This document shows, in pieces, positions 20,403 to 29,737 of a stretch of DNA of 64,000 nucleotides. Every line of letters starts with the position of its first letter. The first letter of the stretch is position 1. The DNA is from Promicromonospora sp. AC04 (GTDB taxonomy: Bacteria > Actinomycetota > Actinomycetes > Actinomycetales > Cellulomonadaceae), in assembly GCF_003058225.1 (NCBI RefSeq), contig NZ_QBUG01000003.1, forward strand, positions 248,001 through 312,000, written 5' to 3'. Under the pieces are notes generated by a model. It saw nothing but the letters and a program-made list of their open reading frames with translations, was not told the DNA's origin and did not search any database. Made by a program: the position numbers and the translations under genes.

Positions 20403-21937
20403 TGTGCGATCGCCGCCTGCATGATCTTCGCGGCGATGGGGCTGGCCAGGGCGCCACCCGTGGACTCGTTGGTGGACTGGCCCTCGTTCTCGAGCACCAC
20501 CGCCACGGCGACCTGCGGGTCGTCGGCAGGGGCGAAGGAGGTGAACCACAGCGTGGGTGACCGCGGGTCGTCCTCGGCGGTACCGGTCTTGCCGGCCACC
20601 TGGACGCCGGGAATCTGCGCGCCCGCGCCGGTGCCGCCGTCGTCGTTCACGACGCTGACCATCATCTCGGTGAGCGCTTCGGCCGTGGACGACGAGAACG
20701 GGCTCTTGTAGCGGTTGGGCTTGGTCTGGCTGACCAGCTCGAGGTCGCTGTCCCGCACGCTCTCGATGAGGTACGGCTCCATGAGGTCGCCGTCGTTCGC
20801 GACGGCGGCCGAGATCATGGCCACCTGGAGCGGCGTCAGGCGGAGGTCACCCTGGCCCATGCCCGACAGTGCGATGCGGGCGTCCGCGTCGTCCTTGGCG
20901 TTCTCGGACAGGCCCGGGTACTCGCCGATCGAGGTGGACATCGGGATGTCGATCGAGTCGGTGAAACCGAAGTCCTGGAACATCTGCTGCATGCCGTCCT
21001 TGCCGACCTCGTCGGCCAGGCCGGTGAACGCGGTGTTGCAGGAGATCTTCAGGGCGTCCTTGAGCGTCATCTCGCCCGTGCCCGAGCAGGTCTCACCACC
21101 GAAGTTCTGCACCTGGCCGTTCGCGTCGGACGTGCCGGGAAGCTGGTAGATGTCCGGTGCAGGGATCGAGGTGTCGGGGGACATGCCCTCGTACTCGATG
21201 GCAGCGGCGGACGTGAGCAGCTTGAACGTCGACCCAGGCGGGTAGAGCGCGTTGATGGCGCGGTTCACCGTCGGGCCGTAGGCGCTGAACCGCTCCGAGC
21301 CGTCGACAGTGTTGACCTGGGGATTCTCGTTCAGGAGCTGGTTGTACGCAGCGGTCGCCTCGGCGGCGTCGTGCACCGCGATGGTGTTCGGGTCGAAGGA
21401 CGGCTTGGAGACCATCGCGAGGATGGCGCCCGTCTTCGGGTCCAGGGCAACGGCCGCTCCGGTGTAGTCCCCGAGGGCGTCCCAGGCGGCCTTCTGCACC
21501 TTGGGGTCGATGGTGAGCTCGACCGAGGAGCCCTGCGCCTCCTCACCCGTGATGAGGTTCTGCAGCCGGTCGAGCCACAGCGAGTCGTCCTCGCCGCCGA
21601 GGTACCCGTTCGCGTAGCGCTCGAGCCCTGTGTAGGTGCCCGTCACGGCGAAGAAGCCGGTCAGCGGCGCGTACACGGCGGCAGCGCCGGCGTCACCGCC
21701 CGAATAGGTGCGCTGGTACTTGAAGTTGTCGTCGACCGGCTCGGAGGTGACGATCGGCTCGCCACCCACCACGATCGGCCCGCGGTCGCGGCCCAGCTCG
21801 CTGTAGATGTTGCGGAAGTTGCGGGGGTCCTCGTTCAGGTCGCCCGCGCTGACGAACTGGATCCAGGTGGTCGCCACCATGAGGCTGAGGAACATGGCCA
21901 TCACGATGGTCGACAGGCGGCGCAGGGTTGCGTTCAC
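20399..21937 (-). CDS. pbpA: Penicillin-binding protein PbpA (transpeptidase)
   Basis: Class B penicillin-binding protein, 512 residues, that crosslinks peptidoglycan with RodA. An N-terminal membrane helix (about 10-30) precedes the dimerisation domain (DRGPIVV) and the transpeptidase domain. Active-site motifs are PPGSTFKLLTS (SxxK), SCNTAF (SxN) and KTGTAED (KTG). It overlaps both neighbours by 4 nt, rodA upstream and pknA downstream, as in the mycobacterial operon. Confidence 0.94.
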   Translation of the reverse strand: MNATLRRLSTIVMAMFLSLMVATTWIQFVSAGDLNEDPRNFRNIYSELGRDRGPIVVGGEPIVTSEPVDDNFKYQRTYSGGDAGAAAVYAPLTGFFAVTGTYTGLERYANGYLGGEDDSLWLDRLQNLITGEEAQGSSVELTIDPKVQKAAWDALGDYTGAAVALDPKTGAILAMVSKPSFDPNTIAVHDAAEATAAYNQLLNENPQVNTVDGSERFSAYGPTVNRAINALYPPGSTFKLLTSAAAIEYEGMSPDTSIPAPDIYQLPGTSDANGQVQNFGGETCSGTGEMTLKDALKISCNTAFTGLADEVGKDGMQQMFQDFGFTDSIDIPMSTSIGEYPGLSENAKDDADARIALSGMGQGDLRLTPLQVAMISAAVANDGDLMEPYLIESVRDSDLELVSQTKPNRYKSPFSSSTAEALTEMMVSVVNDDGGTGAGAQIPGVQVAGKTGTAEDDPRSPTLWFTSFAPADDPQVAVAVVLENEGQSTNESTGGALASPIAAKIMQAAIAQ

Positions 21938-23433
21938 CGGTCCACCCCCCGAACGATCTGGGTGGCCTCGTCGGGCGTCGTGCCCCGGCCTGCCCCGGCC
22001 TCGGTCCCCGCCTGCACGGGGCCTGCGCCCCCTACTTCGATGGCGTCGCCGCCGCCCATAGCGGGAGCCGGGTCGGCCAGGGCGCCACGGGTGGGCAACG
22101 CCGACGGACGCCGGGCAGCGTCGGAGATGCGTAGCAAGAGTGCGATGACTATCCAGTTCGCGAGCAGTGACGACCCGCCCTGCGCGATGAAGGGCAGGGT
22201 CAGGCCGGTGAGCGGGATGATGCGGGTGATGCCGCCGACCACGACGAAGAGCTGCAGTGCCATGACGAACGCGAGGCCGCCCGCGAGCAGCTTGCCGAAG
22301 CCGTCGCGGACGCCGACCGCGTGCCGCAGGCCGCGCTGCACGATCACCAGGTAGATCAGCAGGATCGCGAGCAGGCCCGTCAGACCGAGCTCTTCGCCGA
22401 GCGCGGCGTAGATGAAGTCGGAGTAGGCGAACGGCACGCGGTCCGAGTACCCCTCACCCCAGCCCGCGCCGAACATGCCGCCGTGGGCCATGCCGAACAG
22501 GCCCTGGACGATCTGGTACGAGCTGCCGAACTCGCGGTCGTAGAGGTCGGGGTTGAGCGGGTCGAGCCAGACGTCCACACGGGCCTGCACGTGGCTGAAG
22601 ATCGACCAGGCGACCACGGCGCCCGCGGCGAACATGGTGAGGCCGATGACTATCCAGCCCACCCGGTCGGTGGCGAGGTACAGCATGCCGACGAACAGGC
22701 CGAAGAACAGCAGCGAGGTACCGAGGTCCTTCTCGCCGATGAGAACGGCCAGGGACACGGCCCAGACGATCAGGATCGGGCCCAGGTCGCGCAGGCGGGG
22801 AAGCTGCAGGCCCAGGAACTTCTTGCCGGCCAGCGCCAGGGTGTCCCTGTTCGCGACCAGATAGCCGGCGAAGAACACCGCGAACGCGATCTTGGCGAAC
22901 TCGGCGGGCTGCAGCGAGAACGGGCCGATGAAGATCCAGATCTGGGCGCCGTTGATCTCCCTGCCGAGCCCGGGGACCAGGGGGAGGACCACCAGGACGA
23001 TGCCCACGATCATCGCCGTGTAGGTGAGGCGGCGCAGGCTGCGGTGGTCGCGGATGACGAAGATGATGGCGCACGCGAGGAGGATGCCGATCGCCGACCA
23101 CATGATGTGGCGGGGCGCGTTGGCGCCGACCATCATGTCCAGCGGCGAGAGGTCCAGGCGCAGGACCATCGCCATGCTCACGCTGTTCAGCAGCACCACG
23201 GCCGGCAGGATCACCTGGTCGGCGTAGGGCGCGCGGAGCCGCAGCACGATGTGCGTGGTGAACGCCAGCGCGGCCAGCACTATCGAGTAGGTCCAGAACC
23301 CCTCGGGCAGGCCGTCCTCGAGGGAGTAGCCCACCATCCACATGCCACCCATGCCGAGCGCGAGCGCGACGACGAGCAGCACGGCCTCCGCGATACGCGC
23401 CGGGGCGTTCTCCTCGGGCCGGAGGGCGCTCAT
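21934..23433 (-). CDS. rodA: SEDS peptidoglycan polymerase RodA/FtsW
   Basis: A polytopic membrane protein of 499 residues with about ten to twelve helices, belonging to the SEDS glycosyltransferases that polymerise lipid II. Typical blocks are PGLGREINGAQIWI, LQPAEFAKIA, GEKDLGTSLLFFG and FAQGGSSLLANW-like LPFIAQGGSSLLANW near the end. The partner pbpA directly downstream makes RodA the better name than FtsW. The start overlaps the pstP stop by 4 nt. Confidence 0.92.
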   Translation of the reverse strand: MSALRPEENAPARIAEAVLLVVALALGMGGMWMVGYSLEDGLPEGFWTYSIVLAALAFTTHIVLRLRAPYADQVILPAVVLLNSVSMAMVLRLDLSPLDMMVGANAPRHIMWSAIGILLACAIIFVIRDHRSLRRLTYTAMIVGIVLVVLPLVPGLGREINGAQIWIFIGPFSLQPAEFAKIAFAVFFAGYLVANRDTLALAGKKFLGLQLPRLRDLGPILIVWAVSLAVLIGEKDLGTSLLFFGLFVGMLYLATDRVGWIVIGLTMFAAGAVVAWSIFSHVQARVDVWLDPLNPDLYDREFGSSYQIVQGLFGMAHGGMFGAGWGEGYSDRVPFAYSDFIYAALGEELGLTGLLAILLIYLVIVQRGLRHAVGVRDGFGKLLAGGLAFVMALQLFVVVGGITRIIPLTGLTLPFIAQGGSSLLANWIVIALLLRISDAARRPSALPTRGALADPAPAMGGGDAIEVGGAGPVQAGTEAGAGRGTTPDEATQIVRGVDR

Positions 23434-24956
23434 CCGTTTGCCCCTTCAGCGGACTCGTTCGACGCGGTGGGCGTGGACTTGGGCGACGAGTCCCCGCTCG
23501 GCTCGTCGCTCGTGCTGGGTGACGGCGAGGACGAAGGGGAGGGCGAGGACGACGGCTCGGTCTCCCCGGCGGCGTCCGAGATGAGGCGCTCGGCGCGCCC
23601 GCGGGCGTCCTCGAGCGACGTGGCCCGGATGGTCTCGTGCAGACGGTCGGCGACGAACACGGGCAGCTCGTCGACCTGGGTGCCCGTGAGCTCGACCGGT
23701 GTCGAGAACGTCAGGGGGCCAACCGTCGCCGGGATGCCGCGGAACACGGCCACCTGGCCGTCGGCCTCGCCCACGTAGTACTGGGTCTGGGTCCAGCGGT
23801 AGCCGCCCCAGCCCGCCAGGCCCAGGCCCACGACGAGCAGGAGGGCGCCGAGCACGGTCAGCCAGGCGCGCTTCTTCGGCGCGGTCGTCGCCTTGTCGGC
23901 CTCGTCGTCCAGGCCGTCGTCGGGCTGGATGTCGGGCTGGTACTGCTCCTCGTCGGTCGAGCCGGCGATCATTGCCTGCTCGAGCGTGTCGGCAAGGTCG
24001 TCCTGTGCTGCGGGGTCGGGCAGGACGCCCACCGCCACGGGCGACGTCGCCTGCTGTCCGCCCGGCGCGGTCGCGGCCCGGCTGAAGCCGGTCACGGTGT
24101 CGCCGTCGATGTCGGCGCCGGGCAGAGCGGTGGCGGACGGCGCGCCGCCGCCCGCCGCGGTCACGCCAGCGAGGGCTGCCGAGCCGACGATCTCGGGGGT
24201 GACGGTGGCGGCCGTGGTGGCCGCCGCGCTCTCGTCCAGGACGTCTGCCACGACGACGGTGATGTTGTCGGTGCTGCCCGCACGCATGGACATCGAGACA
24301 AGGCGCTCGACGGCGTCCTGCGGGGCGGGGACCGAGATGAGGACCTCGGCGATCTCCTCGTCGGGGACGAATCCGGACAGGCCGTCGGAGCAGAGCATCC
24401 AGCGGTCGCCGGGTACCGCCTCACGGATCGACAGGTCGGGCGTGAGGTCCAGGTCGAAGTCGCCGAGCACCCGCATGACGACGTTGCGCTGCGGGTGGGT
24501 CTCGGCCTCGTCGGGGGTGATGCGGCCGGTGTCGACCAGGTGCTGCACGAAGGTGTGGTCCACCGTGACCTGCGCCAGGGTGCGGTCCCGCAGCAGGTAC
24601 GCGCGCGAGTCGCCCAGGTGGGCCATGGCAAGCGTGTTGCCGGACTTCAGCAGCGCGGTGACGGTGGTGCCCATGCCCGCCAGGTCCGGGTCGGCCGTCG
24701 TCGCATCGACGAGGTCCTGCCGGGCGCGGTCGATCGAGCGTTCCAGCTCGGACATCGACTGGTCGGAGCTGTGGTCGGGCCGGTCGAGGCCCACCAGGGC
24801 CGCGATGGTCAGCGCGGACGCGACGTCGCCGCCTGCGTGTCCGCCCATCCCGTCGGCCACGACGAGGAGGTTGGGCCCCGCATAGGCGGAATCCTGGTTG
24901 TTGGAGCGGACGAGGCCGACGTCGGAGCGCGCGGCATACCGCAAGGTCACGGTCAC
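23430..24956 (-). CDS. pstP: PP2C-type protein phosphatase PstP
   Basis: Metal-dependent Ser/Thr phosphatase, 508 residues, that reverses PknA/PknB phosphorylation. The PP2C core (about 1-240) has the metal ligands in VADGMGGHAGGDVAS, HLGDSRAYLLRD, MLCSDGLSG and GSTDNITVVV. A linker, one membrane helix (about 380-400), a 75-residue extracellular domain and a Ser/Pro-rich tail follow. GTG 24956 (VTVTLRYAARSDVG) is chosen because homology starts there, 7 nt after the fhaB stop; an upstream ATG would read 18 residues through fhaB. Confidence 0.93.
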   Translation of the reverse strand: MTVTLRYAARSDVGLVRSNNQDSAYAGPNLLVVADGMGGHAGGDVASALTIAALVGLDRPDHSSDQSMSELERSIDRARQDLVDATTADPDLAGMGTTVTALLKSGNTLAMAHLGDSRAYLLRDRTLAQVTVDHTFVQHLVDTGRITPDEAETHPQRNVVMRVLGDFDLDLTPDLSIREAVPGDRWMLCSDGLSGFVPDEEIAEVLISVPAPQDAVERLVSMSMRAGSTDNITVVVADVLDESAAATTAATVTPEIVGSAALAGVTAAGGGAPSATALPGADIDGDTVTGFSRAATAPGGQQATSPVAVGVLPDPAAQDDLADTLEQAMIAGSTDEEQYQPDIQPDDGLDDEADKATTAPKKRAWLTVLGALLLVVGLGLAGWGGYRWTQTQYYVGEADGQVAVFRGIPATVGPLTFSTPVELTGTQVDELPVFVADRLHETIRATSLEDARGRAERLISDAAGETEPSSSPSPSSSPSPSTSDEPSGDSSPKSTPTASNESAEGANG

Positions 24957-24963
24957 GTGGTGG

Positions 24964-25455
24964 TCATCCCTGGAGCTCGACGACGGACTGTCCGATCTGC
25001 ACGCCCACACCTGGAGCGAGCGGGATGATGCCCTGCACCCGCTCCTCTCCGATGTAGGTGCCGTTCGTGGAACCGAGGTCCTCCACGAACCACTGGCCGC
25101 CCTGGGGGAAGATCCGCGCGTGGCGCGACGACGAGTAGTCGTCGTCCAGCACGAGGGTGCAGCTCGGTGCGCGGCCGATCAGCACACCGGACGAGGTGAG
25201 CGGAATGGTCGTCCCGGTGAGCGGGCCGGCCACCACGACGAGCCGCGACGGACCACCGCGCTGGGGCGCGCGGGGTGCGCCGCCACCGGGGGTCGGCGTC
25301 GGCGTCGGCCCGGCGAGCTCAGGCCGGCGACGCCGGCTGCTGGACGTGCGAGGTCCGGCCAGGTCGCGCCGGAGCACGGCGACGGCGGAGAGCACGAACA
25401 CCCACAGCAGCACGAGGTAGCCCAGCCGGAGCAGGGTGAACGTCAGCTCGCTCAT
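24964..25455 (-). CDS. fhaB: FHA domain protein FhaB (FipA)
   Basis: A 163-residue protein with an N-terminal membrane helix (about 8-28), an Arg/Pro linker and a C-terminal FHA domain that binds phosphothreonine on PknA/PknB substrates. Key FHA residues are in IGRAPSCTLVLDD, SSSRHARI and DLGSTNGTYI. In mycobacteria FipA links FtsZ and FtsQ under oxidative stress. ATG 25455 (MSELTFTLL) lies 10 nt after the fhaA stop. Confidence 0.93.
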   Translation of the reverse strand: MSELTFTLLRLGYLVLLWVFVLSAVAVLRRDLAGPRTSSSRRRRPELAGPTPTPTPGGGAPRAPQRGGPSRLVVVAGPLTGTTIPLTSSGVLIGRAPSCTLVLDDDYSSSRHARIFPQGGQWFVEDLGSTNGTYIGEERVQGIIPLAPGVGVQIGQSVVELQG

Positions 25456-25465
25456 GTCGGATTTT

Positions 25466-26182
25466 TCACCAGTCCTCGTTGTCCGAACCGGACGCACTGC
25501 CGGTCCAGAACATGATGCGGGTACGGCCGATGGTCATCGTGTTGCCATCGAGCAGAGTCGCGGCTGGGACCTGGTGGCCCTCCACGTACAGGCCGTTGGT
25601 GGAGCCCATGTCGGTCGCGACGACGCCGTCCGGCGTCACGCGGATCTCGAGGTGACGCCGGGAGACCCCCGGGTCGTCCACCACGATGTCCGCTTCGGCG
25701 TCGCGCCCGATGACGGTCACGGGTCCCGTCAGCAGGTACCGCTGACCATCGATGTCGATGAGCGGGTGCCGGCCGGTCGGCGCGCCGGAGGTCGCCGGGG
25801 CGACGCTTCCCTGCACGCTGCGCGAGCGCACGGTGAAACGGCCGGGTACCAGCTCGTACTGTTCGTCGAACGTCACGCTCACGGGACCCACGAACGCATA
25901 GTGCTGCGTCGCGGCGTATGCCGTGATGTTGGACGCGAGCTCGTCGGCGAGGGTCTGTGCGCCCCACGCCTCGATCTGGGCGAAGTCGTCGGGAGCGAGC
26001 TCGATAGTGAACTCGTTCGGTGCGACGGTACGGTCGCGTCCGACGACCGCGGCACGGTCGTCCAACTCACGCCGCAGCCTGCTCGCCAGCTCGACGGGTT
26101 TCACTTCGCCACGTCCCACCTTGGCGAACGCGTTGTTCATCATGCGCTCCACGCTCTTCTCGAAGCGGTCCAGGGCGCCCAT
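25466..26182 (-). CDS. fhaA: FHA domain protein FhaA (DUF3662)
   Basis: First gene of the operon. The 238-residue protein has an N-terminal DUF3662 domain (MGALDRFEKSVERMMNNAFAKV to VTFDEQYELVPGRF) and a C-terminal FHA domain (IGRDAEADIVVDD, VSRRHLEI, DMGSTNGLYV). In mycobacteria FhaA regulates the lipid II flippase MurJ via its FHA domain. The linker is much shorter than in M. tuberculosis FhaA. An excellent SD, AAGGAGGT, precedes the ATG. Confidence 0.94.
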   Translation of the reverse strand: MGALDRFEKSVERMMNNAFAKVGRGEVKPVELASRLRRELDDRAAVVGRDRTVAPNEFTIELAPDDFAQIEAWGAQTLADELASNITAYAATQHYAFVGPVSVTFDEQYELVPGRFTVRSRSVQGSVAPATSGAPTGRHPLIDIDGQRYLLTGPVTVIGRDAEADIVVDDPGVSRRHLEIRVTPDGVVATDMGSTNGLYVEGHQVPAATLLDGNTMTIGRTRIMFWTGSASGSDNEDW

Positions 26183-26421
26183 GCCACCTCCTTCCAGGGT
26201 CTGCGCCGGGCAGACTACCTAGATCGTATAGACCGGTAGGTCCCCGCAGACTCCAATACTGTGGATGTCCTGCGGATCTTCTCCGATCTTCCCTCAGGTG
26301 GCGCGGCGAGGAGAGACGTGGGCGGATCCGCACGCTACTAGACCTGCGGCGGGACGTGAACCACTTCACCGTTATTGGATTCGGAGTGGGCCTCTGTGCC
26401 GTGCTAGCCTCATCCAGCAGC
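26183..26421. other. Divergent promoter region, fhaA operon / tRNA-Leu
   Basis: Upstream of the fhaA SD the gap contains an imperfect dyad with CTACC and GGTAG arms at about 26215-26240, holding TATA-like sequence that could be the operon promoter. TGCTAGCCT at 26402-26410, 12 bases before tRNA-Leu, resembles an extended -10. No firm -35 was found for either. Confidence 0.35.
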
Positions 26422-26505
26422 GCGCGAGTGGCGGAATAGGCAGACGCGCACGGTTCAGGTCCGTGTGCCCGAAAGGGCGTGGGGGTTCAACTCCCCCCTC
26501 GCGCA
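26422..26505 (+). tRNA. tRNA-Leu (CAG)
   Basis: An 84-base class II tRNA. Acceptor stem GCGCGAG/CTCGCGC, anticodon arm CACGG-TTCAGGT-CCGTG (anticodon CAG), variable arm TGCCC-GAAA-GGGCG, T-arm GGGGG-TTCAACT-CCCCC. The discriminator is A and CCA is not encoded. Confidence 0.97.
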
Positions 26506-26515
26506 CGTTGTACGC

Positions 26516-26544
26516 AAGGCCCCGACTCAGAGAGTCGGGGCCTT
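26516..26544 (+). terminator. Terminator after tRNA-Leu
   Basis: A perfect 13-bp stem AAGGCCCCGACTC/GAGTCGGGGCCTT with loop AGA, ending in T residues, 11 bases after the tRNA. Confidence 0.9.
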
Positions 26545-26665
26545 CGTCATACCTGGACCCGGGTCTAGGGAGGTGCCTGACATGGGTACTTCTCCCCAGA
26601 GATCCGGCCCGTCAGGCGGGGTCCGAGACCTTCGGTCGCCTCGGGTCCCGCACTCCCAGGAACGG

Positions 26666-26702
26666 CCGAGGCAGCAACATCCCGCGGATGTCACTGCCTC
26701 GG
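26666..26702 (-). terminator. Terminator of the RCC1-like secreted protein gene
   Basis: A two-part hairpin: outer stem CCGAGGCAG/CTGCCTCGG, a symmetric CA/CA internal loop, inner stem ACATCC/GGATGT with loop CGC. It lies 24 bases past the stop codon of the minus-strand gene. Confidence 0.65.
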
Positions 26703-26725
26703 CAGACCTGGGACTGTCCCGCGTG

Positions 26726-29479
26726 TCAGCGGATCGTCGCAGTCCGGAAGCTCGTCACCGACTTGGTCGTGTAGCCGGTCCGGGAACCGATCACCGTGAC
26801 CGTCAGCTGCTTGCCGCGGGCTCGCGACGGGATGACGAACCGGTTGCTCGTCCGCGTCGCTATCGTCACGCCGTCCGCCTTCCACACGTACGTGTCCGAC
26901 GACGGCGCCGGCGACCAGGATCCACGATTTGCCGTCAGGGTCGACCCGACCCTCGTCGTCCCCGTGATCGTCGGCCGCGGCGCCGTGAAGGTCCCGGACG
27001 CGACCGTCGCGGTCGCCGCGCTGGCCACGGTCTTCGTCGTGTACCCGGTCCGGGAGCCGATCACCGTGACGGTCAGCCGCTTTCCCTTGGCGGAGGCCGG
27101 CACCACGAACGTGCTGGTTGTCCGCGTCGAGATCGGGACCCCGTTCGCCTTCCACACGTACTTCACCGACGACGGCGCGGGTGACCACGTTCCGCGGCTG
27201 GCCGTCAGCGTCCTGCCGACCTTCACCGTGCCCGTGATCGTCGGCCGCGGGGCGGTGAACGTGCCGGGAGCGACGACGGCGGTGGGGGCGCTGGTCGCCG
27301 ACGCCGTCGTGTAGTACTGCCGGTCACCGATCACCGTGACCGTGATCTTCTTGCCCGCTGCTGAGGCCGGTACCGTCAGTACGGAGCTCGTCGCATCCTT
27401 GATCACAACGCCGTCGGCCTTCCAGACATGCTGCACGCCAATCGGCTCGGGCGCCCATGCACCGCGCTCGGCGGTCAGGGCCGCCCCGACCTTTGCCGTG
27501 CCGCTCACCGTCGGTGCGGCTGTCGTGAACAGCGCGGGCAGCACAGTGACCGTCTGCTCGTAGCTCGACGGGAGGGCACCGAAGCCTCCCTCGTACTCAA
27601 AGAGGTAGTGGTGCGTACCCGGTACCGGCTCGGCCCACGTCTCGAAAGCGCCGGTGCCGTCCTCGACCGTCGCACCTGTCGCGTACCGGCCGTTGAGCGA
27701 CAGCCGAACGACCCCCTGTGCGGAAAGCTCCTCCGCGTCGACGGTGAACGGGATCCTGTCGGGGATCTGGCCGTAGCGCCAGGTTGTCGGCAGGTCGACC
27801 CGCAGGGTGCTCACCGCCGGCTCCTGCACGACGACCGTCCCGCTCCAGTCACCACGATCGATCGCGCCCCAGCCGCTGTAGCCGAAGGCCACGGTCCAGG
27901 TACGTGGTTCGAGGCTCAGGTTGTTGACGCACTCGCGGCCTGAGAATCCGCCGCTGATGCTCTTGGTACTGTCCTCCGCCACGCTCATGCTGAACCCTCG
28001 GCCCCACAGCGGGGATCCGTCTACCGACTCCACATCGAAGCAGAGCGTCCCCTCGTTGGCGGTCTGACGCCATGTCGTGAGTCCGGAGGTCACGATCCGC
28101 ACCGGGCTCGGCTCCGCCACGTCTGCCGAGGTCGTCGCCGTCGTGGTGGCGAACGGCGATCCGGTGAACACGGCCGACACGTCCCAAGTCCCCACCCCGT
28201 CACCGGGCTCCAGGAAGGTGTTGACGGCGATCCTGGCGGCTCCGGTCAGCGTGGATCGCCTGGGCGATCGGTCCTCGATCCCCTCCGGGTCGATCGTCCG
28301 GACCGAGATGTGCCCGAACGCGGCAGTCCCGTCCGCAGTGCGGATCGTCAGGTCGACATTCAGGTCGTCCGTGACCCGGAGCGGCCTGTCCGCCGGTTCC
28401 GCGACGTCCGCGGTCACCTCGACCGGGATCGGATCGCCGACCATGATCGCCCAGTGATGGCTGTTGTACGCCCCGTGCTCCACGGCCGAGTACGTCCCCC
28501 GCTCGGCCGGCAGCGCCGGGAGCTCGCCGTCCTCGCCGCTCAGTCCCCACCGGAGGATCGTCCCGTCGTCCAGGACCGCGGCGCCCTGCCCGGCACCCAT
28601 CGCAGCCAGCGAGACTACCGAGCGGCCGTCCGGCACCGCCGGCGGCTGCGCGCCCATGATCGCCACGATCCGACCGTCCGACGTGGCAGCGAGGATCTCG
28701 TCCTCCGACTGGTCGACGCCGACGAAGCGGGTACCCGCGCTCGGCTTCGCCACGACCGTCTCGCCGGACTTGGCGCAGTAGACCAGGGCGCCGTCGGATC
28801 GGAGCGCCGCCCAGAGCGGGTAGTCAGGAAAGCTGCTGATCGCCGTGTACCGAAGGCCCGCACCCGGCCGGCGTCCGGCTGCACACCTGGCACCGTCACC
28901 GCTGAGCGGAGCGATGACGCCGTCGGACCTCAGGGCGTCGTACCCGGACACCGCCGTGTAGACCGTGCCGGTCGGAGGAGTCAGCACGACATTTCCGGAG
29001 GTGTCGACGACCACGCCGTCAGACCGCAGGAGCCGTCCAGCGCTCGCCGAGATCGCCGTGTACGAGGTTCCCGCAGGAGGCGCGGACGGGTCGAGCATGC
29101 CTGCCGAGTCGTACCCGTCGACGAGTCCGTCGCTGCGTAGGACGAGGAGCTCGCTGTTGTACGACGAGATGGCCGTCGCCTGGACGCCGTCAGGCAATGC
29201 CTCGGGAACCACGTCCATGGCTGGCTGGTACGCCCACTCCCGATCACCCCACATCACCACCTGCCCGCCGTGCGGGCTCGGCATGCCCTCCTGGACGAAG
29301 GCCGGGTCGAGCGCTTCGGTGAGGGCCGCAGGAGCCGTGTTCGACGCCGCCGGCGTGGCCTGGGCGGGAGCCGCACCGACAGTCGTCACGGCAAGGCCGA
29401 GGGCGAGGCCGGACGTCAGCGCGGACAAGCAGATCCGCCGGGCCGACAGAAGAAGCCGCAGGTGAATGGAAGTTGGCAT
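26726..29479 (-). CDS. Large secreted protein: RCC1-like propeller plus Ig-like repeats
   Basis: A 917-residue exported protein of unknown role. A Tat/Sec-type signal peptide (residues 1-40, cut after AQA) is followed by an RCC1-like propeller region (about 60-400) with repeated LRSDG-type motifs (LRSDGVVVD, LRSDGVIAP, LRSDGALVY). Next come beta-sandwich-like domains (about 400-640). The C-terminus has three roughly 92-residue repeats (PTxTGTxKVGxxLTAxRGxWxP, YVWKADGVxI, GKxLTVTVIGxRxGYTT). There is no sortase signal. ATG 29479 is chosen because the signal peptide starts there; frames further upstream hit decayed repeat DNA. The same repeat type recurs in the protein at 32168-34204. A surface or adhesion role is possible but only inferred. 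Confidence 0.8.
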   Translation of the reverse strand: MPTSIHLRLLLSARRICLSALTSGLALGLAVTTVGAAPAQATPAASNTAPAALTEALDPAFVQEGMPSPHGGQVVMWGDREWAYQPAMDVVPEALPDGVQATAISSYNSELLVLRSDGLVDGYDSAGMLDPSAPPAGTSYTAISASAGRLLRSDGVVVDTSGNVVLTPPTGTVYTAVSGYDALRSDGVIAPLSGDGARCAAGRRPGAGLRYTAISSFPDYPLWAALRSDGALVYCAKSGETVVAKPSAGTRFVGVDQSEDEILAATSDGRIVAIMGAQPPAVPDGRSVVSLAAMGAGQGAAVLDDGTILRWGLSGEDGELPALPAERGTYSAVEHGAYNSHHWAIMVGDPIPVEVTADVAEPADRPLRVTDDLNVDLTIRTADGTAAFGHISVRTIDPEGIEDRSPRRSTLTGAARIAVNTFLEPGDGVGTWDVSAVFTGSPFATTTATTSADVAEPSPVRIVTSGLTTWRQTANEGTLCFDVESVDGSPLWGRGFSMSVAEDSTKSISGGFSGRECVNNLSLEPRTWTVAFGYSGWGAIDRGDWSGTVVVQEPAVSTLRVDLPTTWRYGQIPDRIPFTVDAEELSAQGVVRLSLNGRYATGATVEDGTGAFETWAEPVPGTHHYLFEYEGGFGALPSSYEQTVTVLPALFTTAAPTVSGTAKVGAALTAERGAWAPEPIGVQHVWKADGVVIKDATSSVLTVPASAAGKKITVTVIGDRQYYTTASATSAPTAVVAPGTFTAPRPTITGTVKVGRTLTASRGTWSPAPSSVKYVWKANGVPISTRTTSTFVVPASAKGKRLTVTVIGSRTGYTTKTVASAATATVASGTFTAPRPTITGTTRVGSTLTANRGSWSPAPSSDTYVWKADGVTIATRTSNRFVIPSRARGKQLTVTVIGSRTGYTTKSVTSFRTATIR

Positions 29480-29550
29480 CGAGCACTCCGGGAAAGCAGG
29501 GCGCATGATCCATGCGCGCGAAAGGTGGGGCATAGGTGTGTCAGCGGCGG

Positions 29551-29616
29551 TCAGCGGATGGTGGCTGTGCGGGAGCTCGTGACCGACCTGGTCGTGTAGC
29601 CCGTGATCGTCGGGTT
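29551..29616 (-). pseudogene. Collapsed remnant of a repeat-protein C-terminus
   Basis: Read on the minus strand, this stretch encodes PTITGYTTRSVTSSRTATIR and a stop. It matches the last 17 codons of the neighbouring 917-residue protein (GYTTKSVTSFRTATIR) with about seven differences in 52 bases. Its PTITG comes from the start of the same repeat, so roughly 75 codons of repeat are missing between them. It has no start and is probably all that remains of a second gene copy. Confidence 0.7.
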
Positions 29617-29737
29617 GCGCGGAACGACAAGTCGCGCGACTGTATCCAGCGCAACACACGCATTCCCGCCAAAATGGGGCCTCCTGCCGTTTATCACCCG
29701 GCGAGATGTCGTCGGCGGCATCCGCGAGACCGCAGGC

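Noticed and set aside
20403-20549. N-terminal extension of PknA upstream of ATG 20402
   Set aside because: It would overlap pbpA in another frame, is Arg/Gly-rich and lacks homology; the ATGA overlap supports 20402.
29480-29659. Longer start for the 917-residue secreted protein
   Set aside because: The signal peptide begins at ATG 29479 and the upstream part runs through the repeat remnant in the wrong frame.
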